Source: Deltaproteobacteria bacterium
Lineage (GTDB): Bacteria > Myxococcota_A > Polyangia > GCA-2747355
NCBI GenBank assembly: GCA_020633415.1
Contig: JACKDQ010000001.1
Coordinates: forward strand, 372,001 to 436,000
DNA length: 64,000 nucleotides
Direction: 5' to 3'
The position numbers and the translations under genes were made by a program. Shown piece after piece: positions 31,753 to 40,359 of this stretch; positions within the stretch are counted from its first letter, which is position 1, and each line of letters starts with the position of its first letter. The notes below the pieces were generated by a model, which was not told the origin of the DNA, searched no databases, and worked only from the letters and a program-made list of their open reading frames with translations.

Positions 31753-32451
31753 GTGGGCAAGAAGCTGACAGCGGAGTTTATCGGCACCTTTATCTTGGTC
31801 TTCGGCGGTTGCGGCAGCGCCGTATTCGCGGCGGCCTTCCCCAGCGTCGGCATCGGCTTGGTTGGCGTCTCGATGGCTTTCGGCTTGACGGTACTCGGCT
31901 GCGCTTATGCCTTCGGCGGCGTCTCCGGTTGTCATCTGAACCCTGCGGTCTCGGTGGGGCTGGCCGTGGCGGGACGCTTTCCCGCGAAGGAGTTGCCGGG
32001 TTACGTTCTGGCTCAGGTTCTCGGCGCCATCGTCGCAGCAGCCGCCCTGCTAGTTTTGCTCAAGGCGCAGCCGGGTGGATACGATGCCGCTCTCGGCGGG
32101 CTCGCCGCTAATGGCTTCGGCGACCATTCACCGGGAAAGTACAGCATGGTCGGCGGGCTGATCGCTGAGGTCATTTTGACCTTCATCTTTCTCACGGTGA
32201 TCATCGGTGCCACTTCGTCTCACGCTCCCGCCGGCTTTGCCGGCATCGCCATCGGCTTAACGCTGACGCTTGTGCATCTCGTGGGCATTCCCATCACAAA
32301 CCTTTCGGTGAACCCCGCGCGCTCGACCGGGCCAGCGCTTTTCGTCGGAGGTTGGGCCGTCAAACAGCTCTGGCTCTTCTGGCTCGCGCCGATCGCCGGC
32401 GCAGTGTTGGCAGGCGCCGTAGGCCGCGCACTCCACCGCGCTAAGGCTTAG
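31753..32451 (+). CDS. aqpZ: Aquaporin Z
   Basis: 232 residues from a GTG at 31753. Six membrane helices and two half-helices carry the MIP-family boxes HLNPAVS (NPA 1) and SVNPARS (NPA 2). The order of the motifs and the segment TNLSVNPARSTGPALFVGG agree with bacterial AqpZ, the water-selective channel, rather than glycerol facilitators, which carry a longer loop and an Asp after the second NPA. It lies in a decayed accessory region, and its third-position base use (many C endings) looks different from the flanking core genes, hinting at acquisition. Confidence 0.95.
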   Translation: MGKKLTAEFIGTFILVFGGCGSAVFAAAFPSVGIGLVGVSMAFGLTVLGCAYAFGGVSGCHLNPAVSVGLAVAGRFPAKELPGYVLAQVLGAIVAAAALLVLLKAQPGGYDAALGGLAANGFGDHSPGKYSMVGGLIAEVILTFIFLTVIIGATSSHAPAGFAGIAIGLTLTLVHLVGIPITNLSVNPARSTGPALFVGGWAVKQLWLFWLAPIAGAVLAGAVGRALHRAKA

Positions 32452-33159
32452 GTCTCACAGCACCACGCCCATAAGGCGCTTTGGTGGCCTTTCGCCGCGC
32501 TCGCCGCTGCCACGCTGGCAATACTCGCCGTCGACAACAACGTGACCTACTGCCCGGGTGATCACCGGGGGGGACGTACGTTGAATTTGGGGAATTAAGC
32601 AAGGCAAGTAGCCACCCTGCCGACGGACAATAGAAGCCTCTAGTGCCGCCGACATCGACCGCCGCGTGAATCGTACGCGCCGCAAATGATCGGGATCGGT
32701 TTGTTCAGCGCGTCAGCGGCGCGGGTCTACTACTCGACAGCCGACGTACTGCGCCGCCCGGCAATACGGCGCATCGCGGTGGCAACGACAGTTGCCTAAT
32801 TCCGCTAATTCAACCTCCGTCCCCTAGACCCACTCGAGCTATATCAAGACGCTGAGGTGGATGACGCCGGCGACGAGCAAGCCGCGACCAATGACAGCCT
32901 CAAGGAAGCCAGCAAAGTGAGCCGACAGGTTGAGCTACCCGGCGGTCTCTACCAAATCGTGCGGCGGGACGTAGGTTTCCCAACGCAACTTAGCAAAGAG
33001 GCAAGGGTCTACGTCGCCATCACCTGTGCCCTCTTGTGCCACGACCCTACGCCAGCTGCGGCGGTCCTCACCGACGGTGGCGGGACGCAGAGCACGAAAG
33101 CAACGGCGTGGTGGAGACGTGCGTTGCGAAGGGCAAGGGTAACTGCTTAGATCCCGAGG
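32452..33159. other. 708-bp stretch without a clear gene
   Basis: A frame from about 32809 to 33150 reads LDPLELYQDAEVDDAGDEQA and continues with balanced composition, but has an in-frame stop just upstream and only a GTG (32857) inside, so it may be the tail of a broken gene. Another fragment at 32455-32600 reads WPFAALAAATLAILAVDNN on the plus strand and stops soon after. I assign no function to either. Confidence 0.45.
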
Positions 33160-34467
33160 ATGAAACCGGCTACAAAGACGCTCGTTTTGCTAAGCCTCGC
33201 TCTTCTGCCGGCGACCCCTCTCTCCAGCTGCCGCTGCAACTGGTTCATGCCCAAGAGCAACCGGCTAGGCAGCGAGAGCGGGGTGAGCTACGAACTGACC
33301 GTGGCGAGCCAGCGCAACTTCGGGCTCAAGCACGCCGGGCAGGGACATGTCGGTGTGATTTGGCCGGGCAAAAAGGGCTACGGCATCGCGGCCCGGTTGC
33401 GCGTCCTCAATCGTCCGCCGATCATCGTCTTCGCTGTGTCTGGCCTCAAGCAAAAGCCGAAAAAGGAAGAGCTTCAGCAAAAGCTCGAAGGGATCACCGT
33501 TCGCGTTAGCGCGGACCGAAATCATCTGGCGGTGCAGAGAGAGCCCAGTGCGCCTTGGGAGTATTATCATCTTTTGCCGCAAGGCCCGCCCTTTAGCTTG
33601 GGGCGGTCGTCGAAGGCCGCGGCGCCGGACTTCGCTACTCTGAAGCAGCCGTTCGCCCTAGCGCTCGACTATCTCAAGAGCGACGATCTGCGGCAGATTG
33701 GTCCGCGGCTCAAATACCCCGGCGCCTGGAACGCCATCGTCGCTCAGCAAGGGCCAAGCAAGCTGGACGAGGCAATGGTCGTGCACTGGCCGACAAGTCA
33801 TCGCGTCCATCTGCGGCTCGTGGGGGTCGTGACGAAAAGTGGCAATCAAACAGCGCTGGCCAAAGAGCTGGCGCGCCTCATCGTCGCTCGCGCCAAAGAG
33901 GGCGCGTCGAGAGATCGCGACATTCAGATGATGATCGCCCTCGGCGACCGCGCGCTCTTCGACCTCGTCGACCCGCTCCTATTCGCCGACTGGCCCAAGA
34001 AGAATCGCAAGCTCGTGCGCCTCCGTTTTCGCCGCTCGGCGAAGGCGACGGCGCCTAGCGCTCTGGTTAGGGGCGAGGCGGAAAAGCGCGCTCTGGCACT
34101 GTTGGCGACGAAGAGCGATCTCACCACCATCGACGCCGCGGAGCTGCTGCTGCTTATTGATGCGCAAAAACACGGCAAGAGCGCCCTTGTTGCGGTGCTA
34201 AAGAAATGGCCGCAAGAGAGCATCAACAGCCGGCGGATTCTGGTGCGGCACCTAGAGCTGGCACGCCGTGTGATCGGCGACAGCGAACTCGCGCGCCTGG
34301 CCGAGGTCGCCTACAAGACGTACAAAGGCGAATCGCACGCTCGCGCGGCTCAGCTTCTGCTCTACGTCGCCGCGGAAAAGCTCTCTTGCCAGCGCATCGA
34401 CGAGTTGATGAACGCTCGTCGTCGCTATACCGTGCCGCGACCGCCCAAGCGTTGCCGCGACCGCTGA
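33160..34467 (+). CDS. Lipoprotein of unknown function
   Basis: 435 residues, ATG at 33160. The signal peptide ends in PLSSC (Cys24). The first 200 residues look beta-rich (YELTVASQRNFGLKHAG, GHVGVIWPGKKGYG), and the second half is helical with regularly spaced Leu and Ala (RALALLATKSDLTTIDAAEL, RRILVRHLELARRVIGDSEL), like a HEAT- or TPR-type solenoid. No family recognised. Neighbours are an aquaporin and a gene of uncertain status, so context says little. The base and codon style matches the aquaporin region rather than the core. Confidence 0.72.
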   Translation: MKPATKTLVLLSLALLPATPLSSCRCNWFMPKSNRLGSESGVSYELTVASQRNFGLKHAGQGHVGVIWPGKKGYGIAARLRVLNRPPIIVFAVSGLKQKPKKEELQQKLEGITVRVSADRNHLAVQREPSAPWEYYHLLPQGPPFSLGRSSKAAAPDFATLKQPFALALDYLKSDDLRQIGPRLKYPGAWNAIVAQQGPSKLDEAMVVHWPTSHRVHLRLVGVVTKSGNQTALAKELARLIVARAKEGASRDRDIQMMIALGDRALFDLVDPLLFADWPKKNRKLVRLRFRRSAKATAPSALVRGEAEKRALALLATKSDLTTIDAAELLLLIDAQKHGKSALVAVLKKWPQESINSRRILVRHLELARRVIGDSELARLAEVAYKTYKGESHARAAQLLLYVAAEKLSCQRIDELMNARRRYTVPRPPKRCRDR

Positions 34468-34841
34468 GTGGGGACGGCACCGGCGAAGATCTCGTCGCTG
34501 CTCGCCTTTGTCGATGCGCGACGCTCAGTCCCCGATGGTTCCCGTTCGCTAGTTCCTGGCGCAATCGCCTGATCGAAGGGATCTCCTCGGGCAAGGGCTT
34601 CGATCCCATCGACTGGAACGACGAGAGCGGCTAGTGATGCGCTTCTGCGCTGGCCAACACGCGGCACGCCAGGGCGCTGACCGGGGGCGATCTCCAAATC
34701 GACGTAGACGCCTAGGCGGATCTTTCCGCCGGGTGGATCGGTCAACGCCGTGGTGTCGCGCCACTGCACGCAACGCGCTGCGACGGCGGGCGCCGTGCCG
34801 TCGTACATGTCAACCAGCGCAACGTCCGCACGTTGTTTCAC
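34425..34841 (-). CDS. Questionable small ORF
   Basis: 138 codons from a GTG at 34841. The N-terminal half reads VALVDMYDGTAPAVAARC and GGKIRLGVYVDLEIAPGQ, which resembles real protein, but the C-terminal third is Arg/Thr/Ser-rich and overlaps the end of the lipoprotein gene on the other strand by 43 bp. It may be a frameshifted remnant of a gene formerly continuous with the nitrilase-fold gene upstream, whose stop is 43 bp away. Low confidence. Confidence 0.25.
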   Translation of the reverse strand: MKQRADVALVDMYDGTAPAVAARCVQWRDTTALTDPPGGKIRLGVYVDLEIAPGQRPGVPRVGQRRSASLAALVVPVDGIEALARGDPFDQAIAPGTSEREPSGTERRASTKASSDEIFAGAVPTQRSRQRLGGRGTV

Positions 34842-34884
34842 GTATGGCGTGACGGTGCGCCACGGCGACGACCGCGGCAGGCGC

Positions 34885-35718
34885 TTAGCGTGTTGCGCGA
34901 GCGCTCAGTCGTTCAGCCTTGCCGACGAAATCGCTTCCGGGAACGGTGAAGCGCGTCAGGCTGATCTTGGGGCAAAGGGAAATGGCTTTGCGCTGCGGCG
35001 AGATGGCCGTTTGCCGAGAACCCTTGATCGACAGCACTTCTTGGTGCGGGTAGTAGCCATCGCATTGGAGGAAGAGCCCATCGGTCGTTGCCACGCTAGG
35101 ATTGTAACGACCAAGCCCCGAGGAGATCAGGATATGCATGTCGACGGTCTCTTTGCCGCGTAGCGCGTACTTCAACTTCGCCGAACTGTGATCGGCGCAG
35201 ATTTCTACGCCGACATTCATGCCCCTCCAGCGGAAGACGCCACGGCGCTCGCCGGCGCGCCAGCTGAGTCCGTTCTTGCGGGCAAACGCGTCGTCACCGC
35301 CATCGCTCTGTTTGTCGTAGGTGAGCAATTGCTCCCCATTGTGGAGCACAGGGAGCCGATTGAAATAGTGGGTGCCGTCGCTCACCGCGATCGTGCCCGG
35401 CACAACCAACGTATCCCGCCCCTTTGTCTTCGCGGCGAGCGTGTCGAGCACGGCGTTGGTTTCGGCGATGCTGAGCATGCTTACTTTCCCTGCGATTTCC
35501 TTAACGAACAGCCACTCGGGGGCGATCAGCACGTCGAGGTTGGGCGCGGCGTCAAGGGCGGCGAGTACGCCCGCCAAGGCATCGTTTCCGCGGGCGACTT
35601 GCTCGTCGGTATGGCAGTTCAGCATTCCAATCTCAAGCTCCGCGTAGGCCGGGGCGGCCATGGCGCAGAGCAGTGCCGCGATGCAGAGCGTTTTGGAATA
35701 GCAGCGTGAGCGCGTCAT
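34885..35718 (-). CDS. Exported carbon-nitrogen hydrolase (nitrilase superfamily)
   Basis: 277 residues. A Sec signal peptide with cleavage near AAPAYA (residue 26) precedes a nitrilase-fold domain with the complete Glu-Lys-Cys set: E68 in LIAPEWLF, K136 in LLTYDKQ and C174 in VGVEICADH. These enzymes hydrolyse nitriles or amides or transfer acyl groups. Most are cytoplasmic, so export of a stand-alone member is unusual; Lnt-type N-acyltransferases are membrane proteins and differ. Substrate unknown. The ATG at 35718 has no clear ribosome site. A hairpin lies upstream at 35761-35784. Confidence 0.8.
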   Translation of the reverse strand: MTRSRCYSKTLCIAALLCAMAAPAYAELEIGMLNCHTDEQVARGNDALAGVLAALDAAPNLDVLIAPEWLFVKEIAGKVSMLSIAETNAVLDTLAAKTKGRDTLVVPGTIAVSDGTHYFNRLPVLHNGEQLLTYDKQSDGGDDAFARKNGLSWRAGERRGVFRWRGMNVGVEICADHSSAKLKYALRGKETVDMHILISSGLGRYNPSVATTDGLFLQCDGYYPHQEVLSIKGSRQTAISPQRKAISLCPKISLTRFTVPGSDFVGKAERLSARATR

Positions 35719-35760
35719 GTCGGCAGGCTAGTTGAGCAACAGATATGCCAAGAAGATGAG

Positions 35761-35784
35761 CCCGCAAATACAATCGTTTGCGGG
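35761..35784. other. Short perfect hairpin
   Basis: CCCGCAAA pairs perfectly with TTTGCGGG across an 8-base loop. It lies 43 bp upstream of the nitrilase-fold gene start. It could be an operator or leader structure; no T-run follows on either strand, so a terminator is unlikely. Confidence 0.4.
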
Positions 35785-35832
35785 ATTTAGGCTGGCTGGA
35801 GTGGCCATCGCCGACCACCTGTCCGGGCGATG

Positions 35833-35850
35833 CGCTGTTGGCTTGCCCTG
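35833..35850. repeat. Left 18-bp target-site duplication of the insertion sequence
   Basis: Sequence cgctgttggcttgccctg, identical to 37204-37221 and directly abutting the TGT terminus of the element. Identity stops exactly at both ends, as expected of a target duplication made by transposition. Confidence 0.85.
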
Positions 35851-37203
35851 TGTCATTCACACGTAAACAAGTCCGCCCGATAAGCAGTTAAAGATGTCCG
35901 CCCCCGACGAGCATGAGGTCGCCGAGGTATCGGTCATGAAAACCGGGAGTTGGGAGCAAGCCCCCGGGCGAGGTAGAGGCACCGATTTTTTGCAGTGGGC
36001 TGCCATCGGGCTTGAATCGGGCAATGCAGCGGCCGTAGCGGCTGATGGCTAGGTGGCCATCGAGCAGGGTGTGGACGATGACGGTGGCCTTGGGACTGAC
36101 GGGCGCATCGCATTGCAGCTGGAGCACGCGCCGGCCGTGGTGGACGGTGAAGTCGTTACGGACGACCCGGGTATCGTGAATCGAGAGCAGCAGCTCGAGG
36201 TCGATGTGCACAAGCTCGACGAAAGCGGAGCCCGCATCTTGGGGTGTGACGGTGAATCGGCGATTGAAGTCATCGATAAACGTCGACTCGAGAAATGTAT
36301 TGGCGGCCTCGATGGTGGCAATCCGTCTTAGGCGAAGCTCCTGAGGCAATCGGCCTTGCAGCGTACCGAAAGCGCGCTCGCAGCGACCACGCGCTTGTGG
36401 CGAGCGTGCATAGATGGCGCGAATCGATAGCGCCTTGAGCACCCGCGTGACCTGATGGTCGGTCACCCCCTCGTAGGGATAGTGGTGACTCCCTCGGTCG
36501 AGATAGAGCTCCGCAAAACGACCGTACCGACGCAGCACATCCGACAGCGCGCCCAGCGTCGACAGCGTGCCTTCTTGCGGGACGAAGCGTGCCGACAGCA
36601 AGCGGCCATCGGCGTCATCGAGTGCGATGACCAAATCGACTATCGGCTTGTCGTCACCAAACCATGCGTGCGTCGAGCCATCCATGTGGATGCGCATCCC
36701 CACCATCGGCTGGCGAGGCCGTCGACGTCGATACTGACCACGACGCGTTTGGCGCAAAACGAGCCTGGCTTGCTGCAATATCTGCCGCACTTTGCTGTAC
36801 GACACCTTGATGCCGTGCGCCTCGCAAAGCTTGTCGTGAAAATGCCGTATCGAAAAATCGCTGTAGCGGCTGCCGTATAGCCACGCTATCTGCTGCGCTG
36901 TCCCTTCGCTCAGCCGTCGCTTGCGCCGCGCTCCGCTGCGACCATCTGATAGGCCCGCTGCACCCTGCGCCTCAAACCGTCGTCGCAGTCGCCGGACCTG
37001 CCGAATGCTCAGCCCCAACAGCACCGCGGCTTGGCCGCTCGTCAGCTCGCCGCTATCTAGCCGTTTTATCACCGCTTGTCGTACCATGGCCCGCGCTTCC
37101 CGGGCGACGCTCCGCTCGATGGCTCCCATCCATCAAGCCTGCGCTACCCAGGGCGGACATCTTTACGTGCTTATGACCCCGGACATCTTTGACCAACGCT
37201 ACA
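35851..37203 (-). mobile_element. Insertion sequence, ISNCY/IS1202-like, 1353 bp
   Basis: The element starts TGT and ends ACA, contains one transposase gene, and has inverted subterminal repeats: 35880-35903 and 37151-37174 match at 22 of 24 positions, each exactly 29 bases from its end. A second, weaker copy of the GTCCG motif lies between these repeats and the tip on both sides. An 18-bp direct repeat flanks it. Long target duplications and TGT tips are, from memory, typical of the IS1202 group formerly placed in ISNCY. All parts look intact, so insertion appears recent. Confidence 0.85.
35888..37129 (-). CDS. ISNCY/IS1202-like DDE transposase
   Basis: 413 residues, ATG at 37129. The N-terminal 70 residues hold a helix-turn-helix (SGQAAVLLGLSIRQVRRLRR), followed by a second DNA-binding segment with a basic run (RQTRRGQYRRRRPRQP). 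The integrase-fold catalytic core has the acidic triad: Asp in RIHMDGSTHAWFG, Asp in ELYLDRGSHHYPYEG, and Glu in RGRCERAFGTLQGRLPQEL. A C-terminal domain of about 110 residues follows. Full length and frame are preserved. The stop codon lies inside the left subterminal inverted repeat. Confidence 0.92.
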   Translation of the reverse strand: MGAIERSVAREARAMVRQAVIKRLDSGELTSGQAAVLLGLSIRQVRRLRRRFEAQGAAGLSDGRSGARRKRRLSEGTAQQIAWLYGSRYSDFSIRHFHDKLCEAHGIKVSYSKVRQILQQARLVLRQTRRGQYRRRRPRQPMVGMRIHMDGSTHAWFGDDKPIVDLVIALDDADGRLLSARFVPQEGTLSTLGALSDVLRRYGRFAELYLDRGSHHYPYEGVTDHQVTRVLKALSIRAIYARSPQARGRCERAFGTLQGRLPQELRLRRIATIEAANTFLESTFIDDFNRRFTVTPQDAGSAFVELVHIDLELLLSIHDTRVVRNDFTVHHGRRVLQLQCDAPVSPKATVIVHTLLDGHLAISRYGRCIARFKPDGSPLQKIGASTSPGGLLPTPGFHDRYLGDLMLVGGGHL

Positions 37204-37221
37204 CGCTGTTGGCTTGCCCTG
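37204..37221. repeat. Right 18-bp target-site duplication of the insertion sequence
   Basis: Second copy of cgctgttggcttgccctg, adjoining the ACA end of the element. Joining the two flanks restores the presumed original intergenic sequence; the insertion does not interrupt a gene I can recognise. Confidence 0.85.
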
Positions 37222-37370
37222 CGGCTGCGGGGCTGGTCAGCGTCCCTCGAATGTCGGAGGCGGAAAGGGGCGTGGCCTGTGCGTATTAACCATTTTATTT
37301 CAGATGCTTATTTGCGGTGCGCGCTGGGCATGACGGTTGCTACTTGATCGCCACGGCTTGGAGGCCTGCC

Positions 37371-38663
37371 GTGTTGCGACGCTTATTTCAGACAGCCACC
37401 CTATCGCTTTTTCTGCTGAGCTGCGTCTCGGCGTGGGCGTTCCCGACCCCCGACGGACCCGATCTGTACATCGTCAAAGAACAGCTGGTCGTCGACAAGG
37501 ACCAAGGCTTGGTCACGGTCAGCGCCGAGGTCTGCAACGGCGGCAAGGACCTGGTCGGTAGTGGCGACGTTGGCGTGGGGTTTTATCTACGGGAGACCGA
37601 TCGCCGAGACAAGTCATCGATTCCGTTTGCCGAGGCCAAGGCGCCGCTGCCGATCCCGTTTGGCGCCTGCCGCGAGATCAAGATCAGCCAGCCGGTGCGC
37701 GATGGCTATTACCCAAGCGCGATGCTCTATGTCGATTGGCGTGAGTCGGTCAAAGAGGACAGCGATCCGTCGGAAGGCGAGTTCAACAACAAGACCGCGT
37801 TGCCCGAGTTGCGCGTCGGGCAATCTAGCGGTGTGCGTCCGGCGATCAGCCGCGTGGTCACCCGCGGCGGTCAGCCGCTGACGATCGACGTCGAAGTCTG
37901 CAACGACGGCAGCTGGTCAGGGCTGATCTCGACCAAGCTGTTTCTCGACCCGGCGGATGCACCAAGTGACTGCAGTGTCTACTCATCGATCAATCAGACG
38001 CTCCGCGATGTGAAACCGGGAAGTTGTTTGACTGCGCAGTTTACGCGGCGTGATCTCGAAGCCGGGCTGCATCAGGGCTACGCGCTGGCGTGTGGCGGTA
38101 GCTATGGCAGCATAGTGGCGCCGTTTTCCTTCTCCATCGACAGTGCCAAACCAGAAGCGCCGAAGCCGCTGCCGACGGCCGATCTCTCGGTCGATCAAAT
38201 GCAGATCGATCTGCGCGGCGAAGGCGATGGTCGGCACGCGGTCTTTTCGGCGCGCATTTGTAGCGACCGCGCGCTCGACGGTCAGCTTGCGGTTGGTCTA
38301 TATCTTGACGCTGGCTCAGCCCCCGGATGCGGCGCTTTGCCGACGACGCAAAAGTCCGTCGAACAACCCGTTGCTGGTTGCCAGACGGTCAACTTCTTCG
38401 TCACCCAGTTTGCCAAAATCGGGCAGTTCAACGCTTGGATCGTTGCCGATCAAGATTGCCTGATCGACAAACATGCGCGGCAGAATAACGCTGCGTCGAA
38501 AAGCTATTTCGTCGATGAGCGCGTCGACAATGGTACGCCGACGATCGTGCCCGCGACGCCTGACCTCGGTGGTTGTCAGCTGGCCGCGGCCCCGCCTGCT
38601 GGTCTGTGGGTCTCGCTGGTCGGTTTGATCGCCGGCCTGATCATTCGTCGTCGTCGTCGATAG
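37371..38663 (+). CDS. Secreted CARDB-like protein with MYXO-CTERM-like tail (copy 1)
   Basis: 430 residues from the GTG at 37371, 6-7 bases after GGAGG. A signal peptide ends near VSAWA. Three consecutive units of about 120 residues follow, each with the pattern of CARDB (adhesion-type beta-sandwich) domains: DLYIVKEQLVVDKDQGLVTV, then VEVCNDG and FSARICSDRALDGQLAVGLY. Each unit has a conserved pair of cysteines. The C-terminus (GGCQLAAAPPAGLWVSLVG, then a helix and RRRRR) is a sorting signal like MYXO-CTERM: a short Gly-Cys motif, one membrane helix, and a basic end. It should be cleaved and anchored at the cell surface. It is the first of three neighbouring paralogues. Confidence 0.82.
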   Translation: MLRRLFQTATLSLFLLSCVSAWAFPTPDGPDLYIVKEQLVVDKDQGLVTVSAEVCNGGKDLVGSGDVGVGFYLRETDRRDKSSIPFAEAKAPLPIPFGACREIKISQPVRDGYYPSAMLYVDWRESVKEDSDPSEGEFNNKTALPELRVGQSSGVRPAISRVVTRGGQPLTIDVEVCNDGSWSGLISTKLFLDPADAPSDCSVYSSINQTLRDVKPGSCLTAQFTRRDLEAGLHQGYALACGGSYGSIVAPFSFSIDSAKPEAPKPLPTADLSVDQMQIDLRGEGDGRHAVFSARICSDRALDGQLAVGLYLDAGSAPGCGALPTTQKSVEQPVAGCQTVNFFVTQFAKIGQFNAWIVADQDCLIDKHARQNNAASKSYFVDERVDNGTPTIVPATPDLGGCQLAAAPPAGLWVSLVGLIAGLIIRRRRR

Positions 38664-38982
38664 CTGGCCCGCTGGCCAATCGACTCGCCGCCACGCAGCG
38701 CGAGCCTGAAGCTAACCTTTTATAATTTAATCGAATTCATCGTTTGGCTGGCACGCAGGTTGCCGACGGGTCTAGCCTTGCCCGCGGGGACAGGCGTCCC
38801 CAGGTAAAAGCCATGCTTTTCGCGGTGATACCGCTGCGTCGCTCAGCGCCGGTTTCGAGCACCCAGCAGCCCGGCGAGGCTAGGAATAAACGTGGGTCTT
38901 TCCCAGTTGTTAGCATGCCGGTTCGCGGGCACGGTTGTTGCGTAACCCAGCGCCGCGCAGCTTTGGACTTTGGGGGGTAGCG
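38664..38982. other. 319-bp intergenic region
   Basis: Contains an AT-rich patch with TATAAT at 38721-38726, a possible -10 box without a good -35, and a small hairpin GGGGACaggcGTCCCC at 38786-38801. The hairpin is not followed by T residues. No coding frame with a start signal is visible. Confidence 0.45.
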
Positions 38983-40359
38983 ATGGGCAGCAAGAAAATA
39001 ATTTCGACCGCCGCGTTTGCGCTCGTTGCGATGGTCGCCGGCGATGTTGGCGCGTTCGACGTCGGTCTGCTCGATGTCAAAGTCTATCCGTCGATGGGCA
39101 GCGCGAGCTTTGTCGTTGAGGTCGTGAACAACGAGAGCACGACGTTACCGGCGGGCACAGCGATCGAACTCGGTATCTGGCACAAGCCGGCAAGCTTGTC
39201 GACGCAGCCCTGTCCGATCAGCATTCTGGCACCAAGTCCCGATCAGACCGCAACGCTCACCCTGACCAAAAGCCTCAACAAGGGCGTCAGCGAGACTTTT
39301 GATCTGAAGTACAATCTCGCCGCCGGCGAGTATCGCAACACGCGCTTTTGGCTGAACTACCAAGGAAAAGCAGGGGAAATGGACTGCACCTTCAGTGGCA
39401 CCGGCAGCGCGACGGCCAACGGTTATGCCGTGCCGACCTTCACCGTCAAAGAACCGCCTAAGGATCCGGGCACCGCGGAGATCACCAGCTTTGTCGCCGA
39501 CACCAGCGCCGACCCACAGGTGATCTTCACGGCGATGGTCGCCAACACCTCGCAGAACATCGCGCAGAACGTCATGCTGCGGGTATTTAACCACGTGCCC
39601 AATGGCCAAAAGCTGCCGGTTTGCACCGACACCCCTGACGGTGAGACGCCGCTGGGCGATATCGCCTCGGGCGCGACGGTCAAGGGACAGATCATCGACA
39701 ATACGATGTCGAACGGCTTGTACAGTGCCTATGTGATCGCTTGCGGTGCTGGTATCGAGAGCGTGCCCAAGACGGCGAACTACTCGATCACGCGCCGCGA
39801 TGCGAGCAATCCGGTGACACAAAAACCAGATTTTTCGATCGGCAGCTTTCGTGCGCAGGTGCAGTCCTCGGGCGGGTCGACCCGCGTGGTATTCACCGCG
39901 ACGATCTGTTCGAGTGTGGCCTTCGACGAAGCACCGGTGCAGGTCGGCATTTTCTACGACGCGCCCAGCACGCCGCAGTGTAGCGCCGTGCCCAGCCAAG
40001 AGCCGGTGTTGTTGTCGTCGCTCGACCCGAGTTGCCGCGACGTCTCGTTTACCCGGCAGAACGTACGGGCGGGGACCTATACCGCTTATGTGGTGATCGA
40101 CCCGGATTGCCAACACAGCAGCAGAGAATTGCTGCGGACCAACAACAGCGCCTCTTATGCCTATGTGGTCAAGGACGACAACACGGGCTGCGTGGGTGCC
40201 AACTGCCCTTGTACCGGGACAAATTGCGGGACCCAGCCGTCGGTTGGCGGTGGTTGCGCTGTGGCCTCATCGCCGAGTATGCCGCTCAGCGCGCTGGGAC
40301 TGCTGTTGTTTGTGCTGTGTGCTGCTAGGATGCGCCGACGCTTGGCGGGAGGTTGCTAA
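38983..40359 (+). CDS. Secreted CARDB-like protein with MYXO-CTERM-like tail (copy 2)
   Basis: 458 residues. The ATG at 38983 follows a GGGGGG site; the frame is open earlier but lacks a signal peptide there. After the signal (MVAGDVGA) it carries beta-sandwich units like copy 1, e.g. VEVVNNESTTLPAGTAIELG and FTATICSSVAFDEAPVQVG, with paired cysteines. Near the C-terminus is a Cys/Gly-rich stretch (GCVGANCPCTGTNCG) and then the tail GGGCAVASSPSMPLSALG, a membrane helix and RRR. Its last base overlaps the start of copy 3 (TAATG), so the two are translationally coupled. Confidence 0.82.
   Translation: MGSKKIISTAAFALVAMVAGDVGAFDVGLLDVKVYPSMGSASFVVEVVNNESTTLPAGTAIELGIWHKPASLSTQPCPISILAPSPDQTATLTLTKSLNKGVSETFDLKYNLAAGEYRNTRFWLNYQGKAGEMDCTFSGTGSATANGYAVPTFTVKEPPKDPGTAEITSFVADTSADPQVIFTAMVANTSQNIAQNVMLRVFNHVPNGQKLPVCTDTPDGETPLGDIASGATVKGQIIDNTMSNGLYSAYVIACGAGIESVPKTANYSITRRDASNPVTQKPDFSIGSFRAQVQSSGGSTRVVFTATICSSVAFDEAPVQVGIFYDAPSTPQCSAVPSQEPVLLSSLDPSCRDVSFTRQNVRAGTYTAYVVIDPDCQHSSRELLRTNNSASYAYVVKDDNTGCVGANCPCTGTNCGTQPSVGGGCAVASSPSMPLSALGLLLFVLCAARMRRRLAGGC

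Noticed and set aside
38786..38801. GGGGACaggcGTCCCC hairpin as a terminator
   Set aside because: No T-run follows on either strand and it lies over 100 bp past the nearest stop.
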